Shown here: piece by piece, positions 23,040-33,764 of the stretch
How the letters are laid out: every line of letters starts with the position of its first letter
Numbering within the stretch: position 1 is the stretch's first letter
From: Branchiostoma floridae
Taxonomy: Eukaryota; Chordata; Leptocardii; Amphioxiformes; Branchiostomatidae
DNA: 64,000 nucleotides
Reading direction: 5' to 3'
Assembly (NCBI RefSeq): GCF_000003815.2
Contig: NC_049992.1
Coordinates: forward strand, 4,212,998 to 4,276,997
Translations under genes and position numbers: made by a program
The notes under the pieces: model-generated
The model's database searches: none
Told to the model about the DNA's origin: nothing
The model's input: the letters and a program-made list of their open reading frames with translations, nothing else

Positions 23040-24290
23040 GGATGGGTGGATTTGTTTTGGGTGACGTGAACCAAGTGTTTACATTTATATAGCCCGTGGA
23101 GCTGCTCAAACAGCTATCGGCTCCGTGGGTTTGTTGTTTACAGGATCCCTGTATGGGGCCCTAAACACCGATTTGTTGATGGGGACGTGAACCAAGGGTT
23201 TACATTCATATAGCCCGGGGAGCTGCTCAAACAGTTATCGGCTCCGGGGGTTTGTTGTTTACAGAATCCCTGTATGGAGCCCTAAACACCGATTTGTTGA
23301 TGGGGACGTGAACCAAGTGTTTACATTCATATAGCCCGGGGAGCTGCTCAAACAGCTATCGGCTCCGGGGGTTTGTTGTTTACAGGATCCCTGTATGGAG
23401 CCCTAAACACCGATTTGTTGATGGGGACGTGAACCAAGGGTTTACATTCATATAGCCCGTGGAGCTGCTCAAACAGCTATCGGCTCCGGGTGTTTGTTGT
23501 TTACAGAATCTCTGTATAGAGCCCTAAACACCGATTTGTTTTGGGTGACGTGAACCAAGTGTTTACATTCATATAGCCCGGGGAGCTGCTCAAACAGCTT
23601 TCGGCTCCTTGGGTTTGTTGGTTACAGAAACCCCGTATGGAGCCCTAAACACCAATTTGTTGATGGTGACCTGAACCAAGTGTTTACATTCATATAGCCC
23701 GTGGAGCTGCTCAAACAGCTTTCGGCTCCGTGTGTTTGTTGTTTACAATATCTCTGTATGGAGCCCTAAACACCGATTTGTTGATAGTGACGTGAACCAA
23801 GTGTTTACATTCATATAGCCCGTGGAGTTGCTCGATCAGTTATAGGCTCCGTGTGTTTGTTGTTTACAGTATCCCTGTATAGAGCCCTAAACACCGATTT
23901 GTTGATGGTGACGTGAACCAAGTGTTTACATTCATATAGCCCGTAGAGCTGCTCAAACAGCTTTCGGCTCCTTGTGTTTGTTGTTTACAGTATCTCTGTA
24001 TGGAGCCCTAAACACCGATTTGTTGATGGTGACGTGAACCAAGTGTTTACATTCATATAGCCCGTGGAGCTGCTCAAACATCTATCGGCTCCGTGTGTTT
24101 GTTGTTTACAGTAGCTCTGAATGGAGCCCTAAGACCGATTTGTTTTGGGTTTCGTGAACCAAGTGTTTACAGTCATAACCCGTAGAGCGCTACTCAAACA
24201 GCCCTCTGTTACTGTATAGAGCGCTAAGACCAATTTGTTTTGGGTGACGTGAATCAAAAAAACATTCATAGCCCGTGTACCATGTTTTGC
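23040..24290 (-). repeat. Tandem array, right arm of E1 (inverted)
   Basis: About ten copies of the same unit in the opposite orientation (GGTGACGTGAACCAAGTGTTT ... TATAGCCCGTGGAGCTGCTC). It pairs with the array at 17800-19950. Units nearest the centre carry runs of GGGG substitutions, more than the outer ones. Confidence 0.93.
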
Positions 24291-24709
24291 GTACAGCTGC
24301 TAGTTCAGTCCGGTTGTTTGTCCTCTACGAGAGAACCTCCTCCATGTCGTACTAAAAATTCCATGAAGGTGACGAGAACCAAGTGTTTGTATTCATAGCG
24401 CATAGAGCTCGCACGGTGGAGCTGGAGGGCTGAACGAGCAACCTCCATGGAGGTCAGCTCTGTAGAGCTCCTCCATGGAGGTTGCTCGTGCAGCCCCTTT
24501 TGGGATTGTTCTTAGCTACATTGGCTGTTACCACCTATAAAGCATAAAAGAAAAAAAAAATAGCAATGGTTCCTGAACAATTCTAGTATGATCCATACTT
24601 CCTAAATTCAGAGTGGTGCAGGTAAAGTTTGTCTGGTGCAGGTAATTTTTTATGTTACCTGCACCAGTGCAGGTATGCAGAAAAAAGTATTTCGAGCCCT
24701 GAATGTATG

Positions 24710-24752
24710 TCATTGTATGTATGTATGTATGTATGTATGTATGTGCTTGTAC
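24710..24752. repeat. (ATGT)n microsatellite
   Basis: Short ATGT tandem run just outside element E1, following an AGGGCTCGAAATA-type repeat end near 24703. Confidence 0.85.
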
Positions 24753-25101
24753 GTAGATTGCCGTACATTGTACTGATAAACTGCTATGGCTATTTCCGAA
24801 AATAATTTCATCAGGTTGGTAGAATATAGGAGAATTCTTTTTTCGTTTTTAAATGTACTCACTTTGTTATGTTTCGATGTCTCTCAGACACCTACCTCAG
24901 ACATCGAAACGTACCAAGACAAAGTGAGAATAAACTGGTTATGTAAAAAAATTTTCCTATATACTATGGCTAGTGCCATACTATATCTATCTGCTTCTTC
25001 AAATGCCATATCAAACAAGTGTGCACCAAGCAACTTTATTGAAGAAAAGAAATAACTATAAAACTAGAAAGGCCGACATTTGCTTAGGAGCAAATACAGC
25101 A

Positions 25102-26148
25102 TATTGCAATCCATCTTCATCCTTGAAAAAATCCCCAAATTCAACAATTTGAAGTAATGTTTGCTCAATGAGAAAATGAAGTTCTGTGGGCACTTGTCCT
25201 ACACACCTTCATGCCGAATTTTAGGTCATTTGGTTTCAATATAAGGGCATAGGAGCCAAAAATATACATTTTTTAGTTAAAAATGGCTAAAAATCCCAAA
25301 ATAACTCATTTTATAAGTGCTCTATGAAGAAATTGTTGATTGGGTCCTGTTGCCATATGTCCAATTTACGTTTCTACCAAATTTCAGGTGATTTGGTTTA
25401 CATACAAGGGCATAGAAGCCAAAAATATACATTTTTTAGTCAAAAATGACTGAAAACCCTAAGATAACTAATTTTTGAAGTCATCTATGAAGAAAGTGTC
25501 AATGGGGTCCTGTGAGCATATGTTCAATGCACCTCTGTACCAAATTTCAGGTCATTAGGATTTCATACAAGGGTATAGGAGCCAAAAATATACATTTTTT
25601 GTCAAAAATGGCCAAAAACCCTAAAATAACTCATTTTTGGAGTAAACAATGAATTAAGCGTTGATGGGGTTCTGTGGTCATATGTCAAACGCACCTATGT
25701 ACCAAGTTTCAGGTCATTTGGTTTTAATACAAGGGCATAGGAGCCATAAATATACATTTTTAGTCAAAAATGGCCAAAAACCCTAAAATAACTCATTTTT
25801 GAAGTGATCTATGAAGAAGGTGTTAATGGTTTTCTGTGCTCATATGTCCAATGCACCTCTGTACCAAATTTCAGGTCGTTAGCTTGTAATACCAGGGCAC
25901 AGGGGCCCAAAATATACATATTTTGTCTAAAAATGACCAAAAACCCTAAATATCATAAATTCTAAGGCCTCTATCAAGAAAGTGAAAAAAAAAGTCTGGG
26001 GGTATTTGCCACCTCTATGCCCATGCCAAATTTCAGGTCATTTGGTCGAAAAATAAAAAAGTTATTCCAATTTGAAGATTTGACAGGAGGAGAAGAAACA
26101 AAGGAAAAACAATATATTGCAATCCCATACTATGTATGGATTGCAATA
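25102..26148. mobile_element. DNA element with 162-bp internal tandem repeats
   Basis: Inverted ends TATTGCAATCCAT (25102-25114) and ATGGATTGCAATA (about 26136-26148) enclose six units of about 162 bp. Each unit carries a version of CCAAATTTCAGGTCATTTGG (near 25214, 25377, 25540, 25701, 25864 and 26026) and AGCCAAAAATATACATTTTT. No ORF. The inverted ends suggest a non-autonomous DNA transposon; a plain satellite is the alternative. Confidence 0.65.
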
Positions 26149-26815
26149 TAAAAATATGACAACAATAAAACCTAAAACAACACTTCTACAATGTGAATTT
26201 TCAAGACAAATTCTGAAATAACACTTCTACAATGTGAATTTTCAAGACAAATTCAGGCCTCAAAAAACAGCTTCTGATACCCCTAAAAAATAAAACTTAG
26301 TTCTGATGATTACGGTACTGCAAGTAGTTAGCAATGACGAAACGAGGCTTTTTCATAAATACAAGCTCTCTTCAGTTCTATTGTTACCAAGGTTTTTTTA
26401 CAGCTAAACTACAAGCCTGAAATACAGAACAGGACTTCTGTAACTTAAACTGTTATTCCACACTTAATGGACAACTTGGCATTTTAGAAAAGGGCAAGCA
26501 AAACTCTATAAAGAAGGAAACATGCTCTGTTATACCTTTCTAACTTATCTAAGGTTGCGAACTTCAGATAACAAATCAAGAAGAAAATAAAAGTAATATC
26601 TTTCTTAGCAAGATCATTACAACAATAGTTGAAGACGAATGCATAAGGACTTACAATCAAAACGCTGACTGTACTACTACACCAAACCAAACCGAACTAC
26701 TAAACGAAATGTGAAAATAAATGTTAAATTGACAAATCAGCCATGTTGGTAGGCAATCTTCAAAATTTTCCTTGTGACCGACATCTCTATTTCATATTCC
26801 TGGCCCAGGGCTTTC

Positions 26816-28318
26816 TTATTTGTGAGCTTGCATGTGCTTTGCATGCAATTTACTTTTGATATGAGTCTTTAGATTACTCAGCTGACTAAACTGCTTGCTG
26901 CACTGCTCACACTTGTAGGGTTTCTCTCCTGTGTGAGTTCGCATGTGTCCCTTTAGATGGGCCAGCTGACTAAACTGCTTGCTACACTCCTCACACTTGT
27001 AAGGTTTCTCCCCTGTGTGGCTTTTGATATGAGTCTTTAGATTACTCAGCTGACTAAACTGCTTGCTGCACTCCTCACACTTGTAGGGTTTCTCCCCTGT
27101 GTGAGTCCGCATGTGTTCCTTTACATAGCTTAGCTGACTGAATTGTTTGCTGCATTCCTCACACTTGTAGGGTTTCTCCCCTGTGTGTGCATACAAGTGT
27201 TTCTTCAGTTCTTCTGGCCTGCTAAAAAGCTTGCTACACTCCTCACACTTGTAAGGTTTCTCTCCTGTGTGAGTTCGCATGTGTCTTTTCAGATGACCAA
27301 GCTCACTGAACTGCCTGTTGCACTCCTCACACATGTAGGGTTTCTCCCCTGTGTGAGTCCGCATATGTTTTTGCAGGCTTCCTAGATGACTGAACTGTTT
27401 GCTGCACTCCTCACAATTGTAGGGTTTCTCCCCTGTGTGAGTCCTTATGTGAGTCTTTAGGCTAACCAGATCACTGAACTGTCTGCTGCACTTCGCACAT
27501 CTGTAGGGTTTTTCCCCTGTGTGAGTATGCATGTGAGTTTTCAGATTACCCAGCTGACTGAACTGTTTGCTGCACTCCTCACACTTGTAGGGTTTCTCCC
27601 CTGTGTGAGTTTGCATGTGTTTCTTCAGATTACTAAGCTGACTGAACTGCCTGCTGCACTCCTCACACATGTATGGTTTCTCACCTGTGTGAGTCCGCAT
27701 ATGATTTTGCAGGCTTCCCAGATGACTGAACTGCTTGCTGCACTCCTCACATTTGTAGGGTTTCTCCCCTGTGTGAGTCTTCATGTGTCCCCGAAGACAA
27801 TCAAGCCGACTGAACTGCCTGCTACACTCCTCACACCTGTAGGGTTTTTCCCCTGTGTGAGTCCGCATGTGAGCCTTCAGATGACCCAGTCGCCTGAACT
27901 GCCTGCTGCACTCCTCACACTTGTAGGGTGTTTCCCCTGTGTGAGTCCGCATGTGTTTCTTAAGATTACCTAGCTCACTGAACTTCCTACTGCACTCCTC
28001 ACACGTGTAGGGCTTCTCCCCTGTGTGAGTCTGTATGTGTTTCTTTAGATAACTCAGTCGACTGAACTGTCTGCTGCACTCCTCACATCTAAAGAGCTTC
28101 TCTCCAGTGTGAGTGTTTATGTGTTGCTTTAGATGACTCAGCCGGCTAAACTGCCTGCTGCACTCCTCACACTTGTAGCACTTCCCCCCTCTGCTAGTGG
28201 AAGGCTGCATGCGCACAGAATCATCCTTTTTTGCATTTAACCTGACGTCACCTGAAATCTGCACGTTGCTTTTTGATGTCATCCTCCTTGCCTCTGTAGG
28301 GACAAGATGAACTGTCAT
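26816..28318 (-). CDS. C2H2 zinc-finger protein, 16 fingers
   Basis: Uninterrupted 500-codon frame on the minus strand. A 40-residue leader with no recognised SCAN, KRAB or BTB domain is followed by 15 regular C2H2 fingers joined by HTGEKP-type linkers (C-x2-C-x12-H-x3-H). The final finger ends HIKSKLH, with H-x5-H spacing. Fingers are 28 residues and highly alike ([19 protein letters not shown]); they differ mainly at helix positions such as [28 protein letters not shown] and RPEELKK, which read DNA in this family. A nuclear DNA-binding role is expected; the target is unknown. The first Met at 28318 overlaps an acceptor-like ATGACAG, so the true start may be in an upstream exon. Confidence 0.9.
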   Translation of the reverse strand: MTVHLVPTEARRMTSKSNVQISGDVRLNAKKDDSVRMQPSTSRGGKCYKCEECSRQFSRLSHLKQHINTHTGEKLFRCEECSRQFSRLSYLKKHIQTHTGEKPYTCEECSRKFSELGNLKKHMRTHTGETPYKCEECSRQFRRLGHLKAHMRTHTGEKPYRCEECSRQFSRLDCLRGHMKTHTGEKPYKCEECSKQFSHLGSLQNHMRTHTGEKPYMCEECSRQFSQLSNLKKHMQTHTGEKPYKCEECSKQFSQLGNLKTHMHTHTGEKPYRCAKCSRQFSDLVSLKTHIRTHTGEKPYNCEECSKQFSHLGSLQKHMRTHTGEKPYMCEECNRQFSELGHLKRHMRTHTGEKPYKCEECSKLFSRPEELKKHLYAHTGEKPYKCEECSKQFSQLSYVKEHMRTHTGEKPYKCEECSKQFSQLSNLKTHIKSHTGEKPYKCEECSKQFSQLAHLKGHMRTHTGEKPYKCEQCSKQFSQLSNLKTHIKSKLHAKHMQAHK

Positions 28319-30159
28319 CAGGCAAGACCGTAGATTTTTAAGTATATCAACTTGTACATAAGTGTTCTAACCAAACGGTTTCCAGGGCCTATACAGCCTG
28401 ACTCCTTGGCTCTAGGACCAACATCCCCCAATGAAATTCTACAGCAGCACCCCCCTCCCTCAAGTTATAGGCTCGTTCTCATTTAGATGTAAAAAATGCT
28501 GTCGCCTGCCTTTGCAACTAATATGCAGCAATATAAGATATTTCAGACAAAATCACTGGTTCCTTCGTTTTTCCACAATTCCTGTAATGTTTTACAGAAG
28601 ATACACCACAACATTTATATTGGTTGATGGCTTGGAAGATTAAATTCACTAAGACTAAGTTAAATTCACCTGTCCTGTCTTTTGCACACAAAAAATCAGT
28701 TTGTTTTCATTTCCCCTAGTGTTTTTCCTTTATTTTCCCATGTCTATTTGTACTGGTCACCTGTATTGTAATTTACCCATGCGTAGTCTGCCAATAATCT
28801 CAAAAATTGAGGCTAGGCAGTACGAAAGAAGAAGAAGATGATTATCATGGCCACGGGTGGGATTTCACCCCCTAAAAGTTGGCTGTTGCGGCGGCAGTCT
28901 GTCGCATGAGAAGACACGAAGAATTCAAAACCTTAGTAATTCGGAGAATTCAAATTCACCCATTTCAAAGATTGCGTCAAATTTAAACAAAAAAAAAAAC
29001 TTTTTTTGTTTTTCAGTTATTTTGTAGGCTATATCCTCGACTTCAACATATTAGTTTGTCGCACTTCAGACGTGCACCCCTTAACTATAGGAATGCCCAT
29101 AGGCCGAAAGCTGTACTCTGCTACTAAGGTTTTCCATACGAATCAGGAGAAATAAAAATAGGCTGCCTACACCTTACGCAAAAGAGCGTGCAGACCCTCC
29201 TAGTAGTACTACTGAACCTCCCCGCAGAGTTAGTTCAAGCACGCCATAATTAAAACCAGATATCAGAACGACAGGAAGCTCCGGTCTGGGGGCGGACGGG
29301 GGAAGTTGAGGTACCCCTTACAGATATAAACCGCGCCATTCTTACAAATATGAAATATTTCTATGCCACCGAACAATGTAAAATTCACCCTGAAAGAAAA
29401 AGTACTTGAGATAAGACCTGTATTTTCACTTGCGTTTGAATGAATAACCTCAGAATTCTTATCAAAGGGTCTTCCGTAACCCCCTCACAGGCCCCCGCTG
29501 TTTACGTTTCTTTCTGCATTTCCTCTTCTCAACAGAATCATTCTCTTAAAAAAATTGGAACATTTCAAACATTTGTATAATTCTTTCCTTATACAATTTG
29601 GTCTATCTTCTAACGGACACTCTTTCAACCTCCTTGCGGACACAGACGACAAACCATGTGGTTAATACCTTCGCTCCCGGCCCCTCCTTATATGAAGTTT
29701 CAAGGCGCTCACGAAACGCTTCACGTACTTTCATGACTTCGAGTCTTTCGAGCTTTCTGACAAATCTACAGAGCTTCTAGAATCAAAATACAAGAGGTCG
29801 TCTTACCTGAACAAACTTGAACACCAGCAGACTTGCACAACAACGTCCGTCTGCGCCGTAAACCGCTAAAGTTGATGAACTCTTTGAGACGAATTAAAGA
29901 ATCTTCCACACCACGCCGTTTTCCGGAAAACAGGTAGCATCACATGACCCAGAAGTATACCGTGGTATTGGGTCAACCATTATCTCCTGGTTATTCAGTA
30001 GTTGTCGCCATAGCGCTCAAGGTAGCAGAACACAGTTTTCGGCCTATGGGGATTTCTATATAGTTAAGGGCCTCAATGTGACTGGCTTCGACGCATTAAA
30101 ATATAGTAGGGTGCACTTTTGGAATACCAAAATCGGATATGTTAAAAAATAAATTAAAA
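28319..30159. other. Region between zinc-finger gene and LINE fragment; no coding exon seen
   Basis: A CR1-type 3' end (AGGCTAGGCAGTACGAAAG then AAGAAGAAGA) lies at about 28765-28840. Otherwise only the candidate 5' exon near 29817 is seen. Confidence 0.45.
29817..29960 (-). other. Candidate 5' exon of the zinc-finger gene
   Basis: On the minus strand a strong donor (TTCAG/GTAAGAC) ends at 29817, about 1.5 kb upstream of an acceptor-like ATGACAG near 28313. It may be the noncoding or short first exon of the zinc-finger gene. The upper limit is a guess. Confidence 0.3.
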
Positions 30160-31975
30160 AACAAAACAATCCTGTCGGCGTATCGTCTTCTCACGCCCTC
30201 TTTGAAATGCCCCTCTGCGGAGGTCACAGAACTGCAGCCGGCTCACGCTAGGAAGGCAGTTGCGTAAAGGGGCGCATTTATACACGAAAAGTGTATTCAC
30301 AGAAGAAGACACTACAGACATGCCATCCCTCGGGCATCCCTGCACCCCTCCTATGGAACAAATAGAAGTTTCTACTTATGGTGTTGAAAAAATGTTGCAA
30401 GGCCTCAATCCCTGAGCATCCGGGCCAGACCAAATACCTCCTTGGTTCCTCAAAATGACAGCCAGTGAAATCGCACCTGTTTTAACCAACATTTTCCAAC
30501 AATCGCTTGACACAGGAGAAATCCCCAAAGACTGGAGAGATGCAAATATATGCGCCATTTTCAAAAAGGGAGATAGAGCGATCCCTAGTAACTACAGACC
30601 TGTTTCACTCACCAGTATTTCCTGTAAACTACTGGAACACATTATCCACAGCCATATCATGAAACACTTAGAAGGCCACAATATACTAACGGGCAACCAG
30701 CATGGTTTCAGAGCAAAGCGATCCACAGAAACACAGCTTATTTTAACAGTTCACGACATAGCTGGGGCACTGAACAATAAAAGACAGGTGGATCTAGCAA
30801 TACTCGATTTCACTAAAGTCCCACATAGCAGACTCATATCAAAACTGGAGTTCTATGGAATTCAAGGTACTACACTTAACTGGCTGAAGGCTTTCCTGAC
30901 GAATAGAGAGCAAACGGTAGTGGTGGAAGGGAAGGCCTCAGCTCCAGTTAAAGTAGCGTCGGGAGTTCCACAAGGGACTGTGTTGGGACCATTGCTCTTC
31001 CTCTTGTACATAAACGACTTGCCAGACCAGCTCGATTCAAATGTGAGGTTATTCGCCGATGATTGTCTGTTATATATGGAGGTATCCACACAAAATGATT
31101 CACAAGTTCTTCAGAAAGATCTGAACACCCTGGAAGAATGGCAAAGGAAATGGCTCATGCAGTTCAATCCTGATAAGTGCTATATCATGCACATAACGAA
31201 CAAACGAACACCAAAAGTGTCCCCATACCAGTTTTGTGGTCAGACATTAGAAACCACAAAAACCCACCCATACCTGGGTGTTACATTAACAACTGGGCTG
31301 AAGTGGGGTGTCCATGTTAACAAAATAACAACCAAGGCTAAACAGACATTGGGAGTAATCAAACGCAACTTGTGGGCATGCCCAACCAGTGTAAAATCAC
31401 TTGCATACACGTCACTAGTAAGACCTAACCTTGAGTATGCCGCTACAGTATGGGACCCGTATACAAAGAAAGACAAAGATAAACTTGAAAGGGTACAGAA
31501 CCAAGCTGCCCGATTCTGCACAAACAACTATAACAGGGATTCTAGTGTTACCAAAATGAAAACAGATTTGCAGTGGATGTCACTTGAAGATAGAAGGAAA
31601 ATGTCCAGACTTTCCATGATGTACAAAATGGCCAATAAACTGGTGGACGTACCAACTGATAAGTATCTAATACCAGCTCAAAAAAGGACAAGAAACAGTC
31701 ATGCATTCAAATACCAGAGTTACCAACCTAGGATTGATGTGTTCAAAAATTCGTACTTTCCCAGAACTATCGTAGAGTGGAATTTGTTATCACCAAGTAC
31801 AGTAGGGGCATCTTCTCTGGGTAGTTTTAAAGAACGCTTGCAGATAGATTTGCAAAAGGTAGGTGTAATGAGTCGTTCGGTGTAATATAACCAGCTGCTG
31901 CCGCGCCGCGTGCCTGCGAAGCTGGTGTGTTACGCCGAACGGCGGTTATACCGGCTATATAGATACAGATACAGA
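30160..31975 (+). mobile_element. 5'-truncated CR1/Jockey-like LINE, reverse transcriptase fragment
   Basis: An open frame of 476 codons (30455-31885) encodes most of a non-LTR reverse transcriptase: NYRPVSLTSISCKLLEHII, GFRAKRSTETQLI, SGVPQGTVLGPLLFLLYIND and the catalytic LFADDCLLY. The usual C-terminal tail (KYQSYQPR...YFPRTIVEWN) is present. In motif A it reads LDFTKVPHS where the family has an AFDK-type insert, so about four residues are missing. Coding similarity begins upstream (SVFTEEDTTDMPSLGHPC), but a TGA in LNP*ASGPDQIPP splits the frame. The 3' end is near TATATAGATACAGATACAG. It is inactive as it stands. Confidence 0.85.
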
Positions 31976-31984
31976 AAAAGAAAA

Positions 31985-32515
31985 CTTTCACAATCCAAAC
32001 CATGCAGTCTCAGAGTCGACACCTTACGTGACCACGTAGCACAGGTTATATCTGGCTGCCCCTCAAATAAGGCTTTTTACCTCTCCTTCAACAAGTTTAT
32101 CCGTACTATTTCATGTACCCGCGTCATAGAACCCGAGGTTCGCCCATTAATACTGTGTTCTGCTACCTCAACTTGGATTTATGTAAAGGCACAGACATGC
32201 TCACAAGCCTAAAATGGCTACTCCTCGCTAACAGAAGGAGAGATGCACTTCTAATCACTTTCTACAAAATTGTGAATGGTATCATAAACATATCTCCAAC
32301 CCAGTACCTTAATACAGCCCAACACAGAACCAGAGGAAGCCACGTGTTTACATATCAGTTAATTACAACCAAAAGGGATTTTCCGTTTTCCCGACAGTCG
32401 AGGCCTTTAAGGTCAGTTTGGCTTGCTTGCCCTAATCCGCACGACAGCCGCCACCCCCACCCCCCTCAACGATGCCCCAGTGGGTAGTTTAGAGGGTAAC
32501 GAAGAAGAAGAAGAC
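31985..32515 (+). mobile_element. Second CR1-like LINE 3' fragment
   Basis: The frame at 32113-32487 encodes a typical RT C-terminal tail (TSLKWLLLANRRRDALLITF, YKIVNGIINISPTQYL, HRTRGSHVFTYQL). A TAGAGGGTAACGAAGAAGAAG ending follows at about 32488-32512. The endonuclease and RT core are missing. Confidence 0.7.
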
Positions 32516-32519
32516 ATGG

Positions 32520-33168
32520 CATTTCTTTCTTCGAGACTGACACTGTTCATATCTTTATTCTCTTGTGTTGTCCCTTTTGGTGATGATCAACGTTCTTAAA
32601 ATTGTGGGCCTCCTTTGGAAACCAGACCTGTACCTGTCACTGAAGAAAAACGGCAGACTGTTGACCTGACACAGAAGTTTTCTCCAAGAAGAGGTTCGGC
32701 GCTGTTTTAGACGTGATTTTAGGCGTTTTTAACGGGCTTCTATTTTATATCATTTTCTTCGTGGGATGGCCAAACTGGGTGTCGTTTCCCAACAAAAACG
32801 CCCCAAACACATCAAAACACAGCGGAAGCCAAACCTCTGCTTGGAGAGTACCTTAGCATGTGGTTATAACACTGGCCAAACCTGTCACGGTACGAATAAG
32901 CTACCTCACAATTTCAGTGACTTTAGGGTTATGCCAGGTAGTCGAACCTCAGACATCTATATGTATATGTCCTGTGCAGCATTCTCTATAACATTCAGTT
33001 ACAACAATTTTCTTCAACCAATGACTGTTGTGGTACAGTACTTTTACAAAACAGTCATTGATTGAAGACAATTGTTTAACTGTATGCATACGTGACTGAT
33101 GAACTCCTCAGCGACCTCTATAAGATGTTTTCACAGCTGTATAACAATTGCATATATACATTTTCAAG

Positions 33169-33221
<53 letters not shown>

Positions 33222-33557
33222 AAGAATGGTTAAGACTTCCATACAGTACCTCATACGGACTTAACCTTGACTTGAACTTAACCTCTATGTGTCACAGCAG
33301 GGATCGTTCACTGCGTCACTGTTTTGTTATATTCTCCGATCTTTTATTATTTAGATATTGCGTAATACGTAAAAGTGACTTAGAAGATGACAAAATAGAA
33401 AAAAAAATCGTTCTTTATCCCTGAACTTGTTGAGTATCTTTCGAATCCCGCATTGACGCAAGTGCAGTAAGAGTTCACCTTAAGGGAGATGTGTGTTTTG
33501 GTTCTAATATTCCCAAACAATGCTTCTCTCTCTTTATTGTATGAATATATGGAATAG
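32520..33557. other. Region upstream of gene C tail exon; no gene seen
   Basis: No coding exon is recognised. It contains a (TA)n microsatellite at 33171-33220. The missing first exon or exons of gene C (ending in phase 1) may be here but cannot be placed. Confidence 0.4.
33171..33220. repeat. (TA)n microsatellite
   Basis: About 25 TA dinucleotides. An ORF through it gives an IYIYIY artefact. Confidence 0.95.
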
Positions 33558-33764
33558 GGTCCGACGGTGAAAGGGTGAAAGTTAATCCTAACTTGAAACG
33601 TCCTTTACCCGATGTACCTCCTTCCCGGAAACTCGACATGGGAGACCACACTGTGGTGTATCCAGAACAGACGGACGAATCTTTCTCAGATCCGTACTAC
33701 AAACCGGGGGACACTGACAGGGATGAAGAGCAACACAAAGCGAAGAAAAGCTTCTGTCCCAAAG
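33558..33764 (+). CDS. Gene C exon: C-terminal part of the cytoplasmic tail
   Basis: 207-nt exon, phase 1-1, acceptor AATAG, donor AAAG/GTATAC. It encodes [20 protein letters not shown] then [16 protein letters not shown], the part shared by all copies. It starts at the same point (TAG/GGTC) as copy E. The YEDV motifs of A, B and D are absent here; they may be on an upstream exon or lost. Candidate tyrosines remain in VVYPEQ and DPYYKP. Confidence 0.75.

Larger units (their letters stand above)
17595..24502. mobile_element. Large non-autonomous inverted-repeat element E1 (hAT-like?)
   Basis: The ends are inverted copies: GAGAAGGGGCTGCACGAGC on the left against CAAAAGGGGCTGCACGAGC read inward from the right. 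The outer 250 nt of the arms look essentially identical. GGATTGTT lies outside both ends (17587-17594 and 24503-24510), a possible 8-bp target duplication as in hAT elements. The arms include tandem arrays with a 121-bp unit, so the long inverted repeat covers roughly 17600-20800 against 22480-24500. An N gap (19372-19699) interrupts the left array. No transposase ORF is visible. Confidence 0.7.

Noticed and set aside
27143..27973. Plus-strand ORFs of 80 and 150 codons
   Set aside because: They are antisense shadows of the zinc-finger array (the HTGEKP linker read backwards).
33092..33424. 110-codon ORF with an IYIYIY run
   Set aside because: Created by the (TA)n microsatellite; no other sign of coding.
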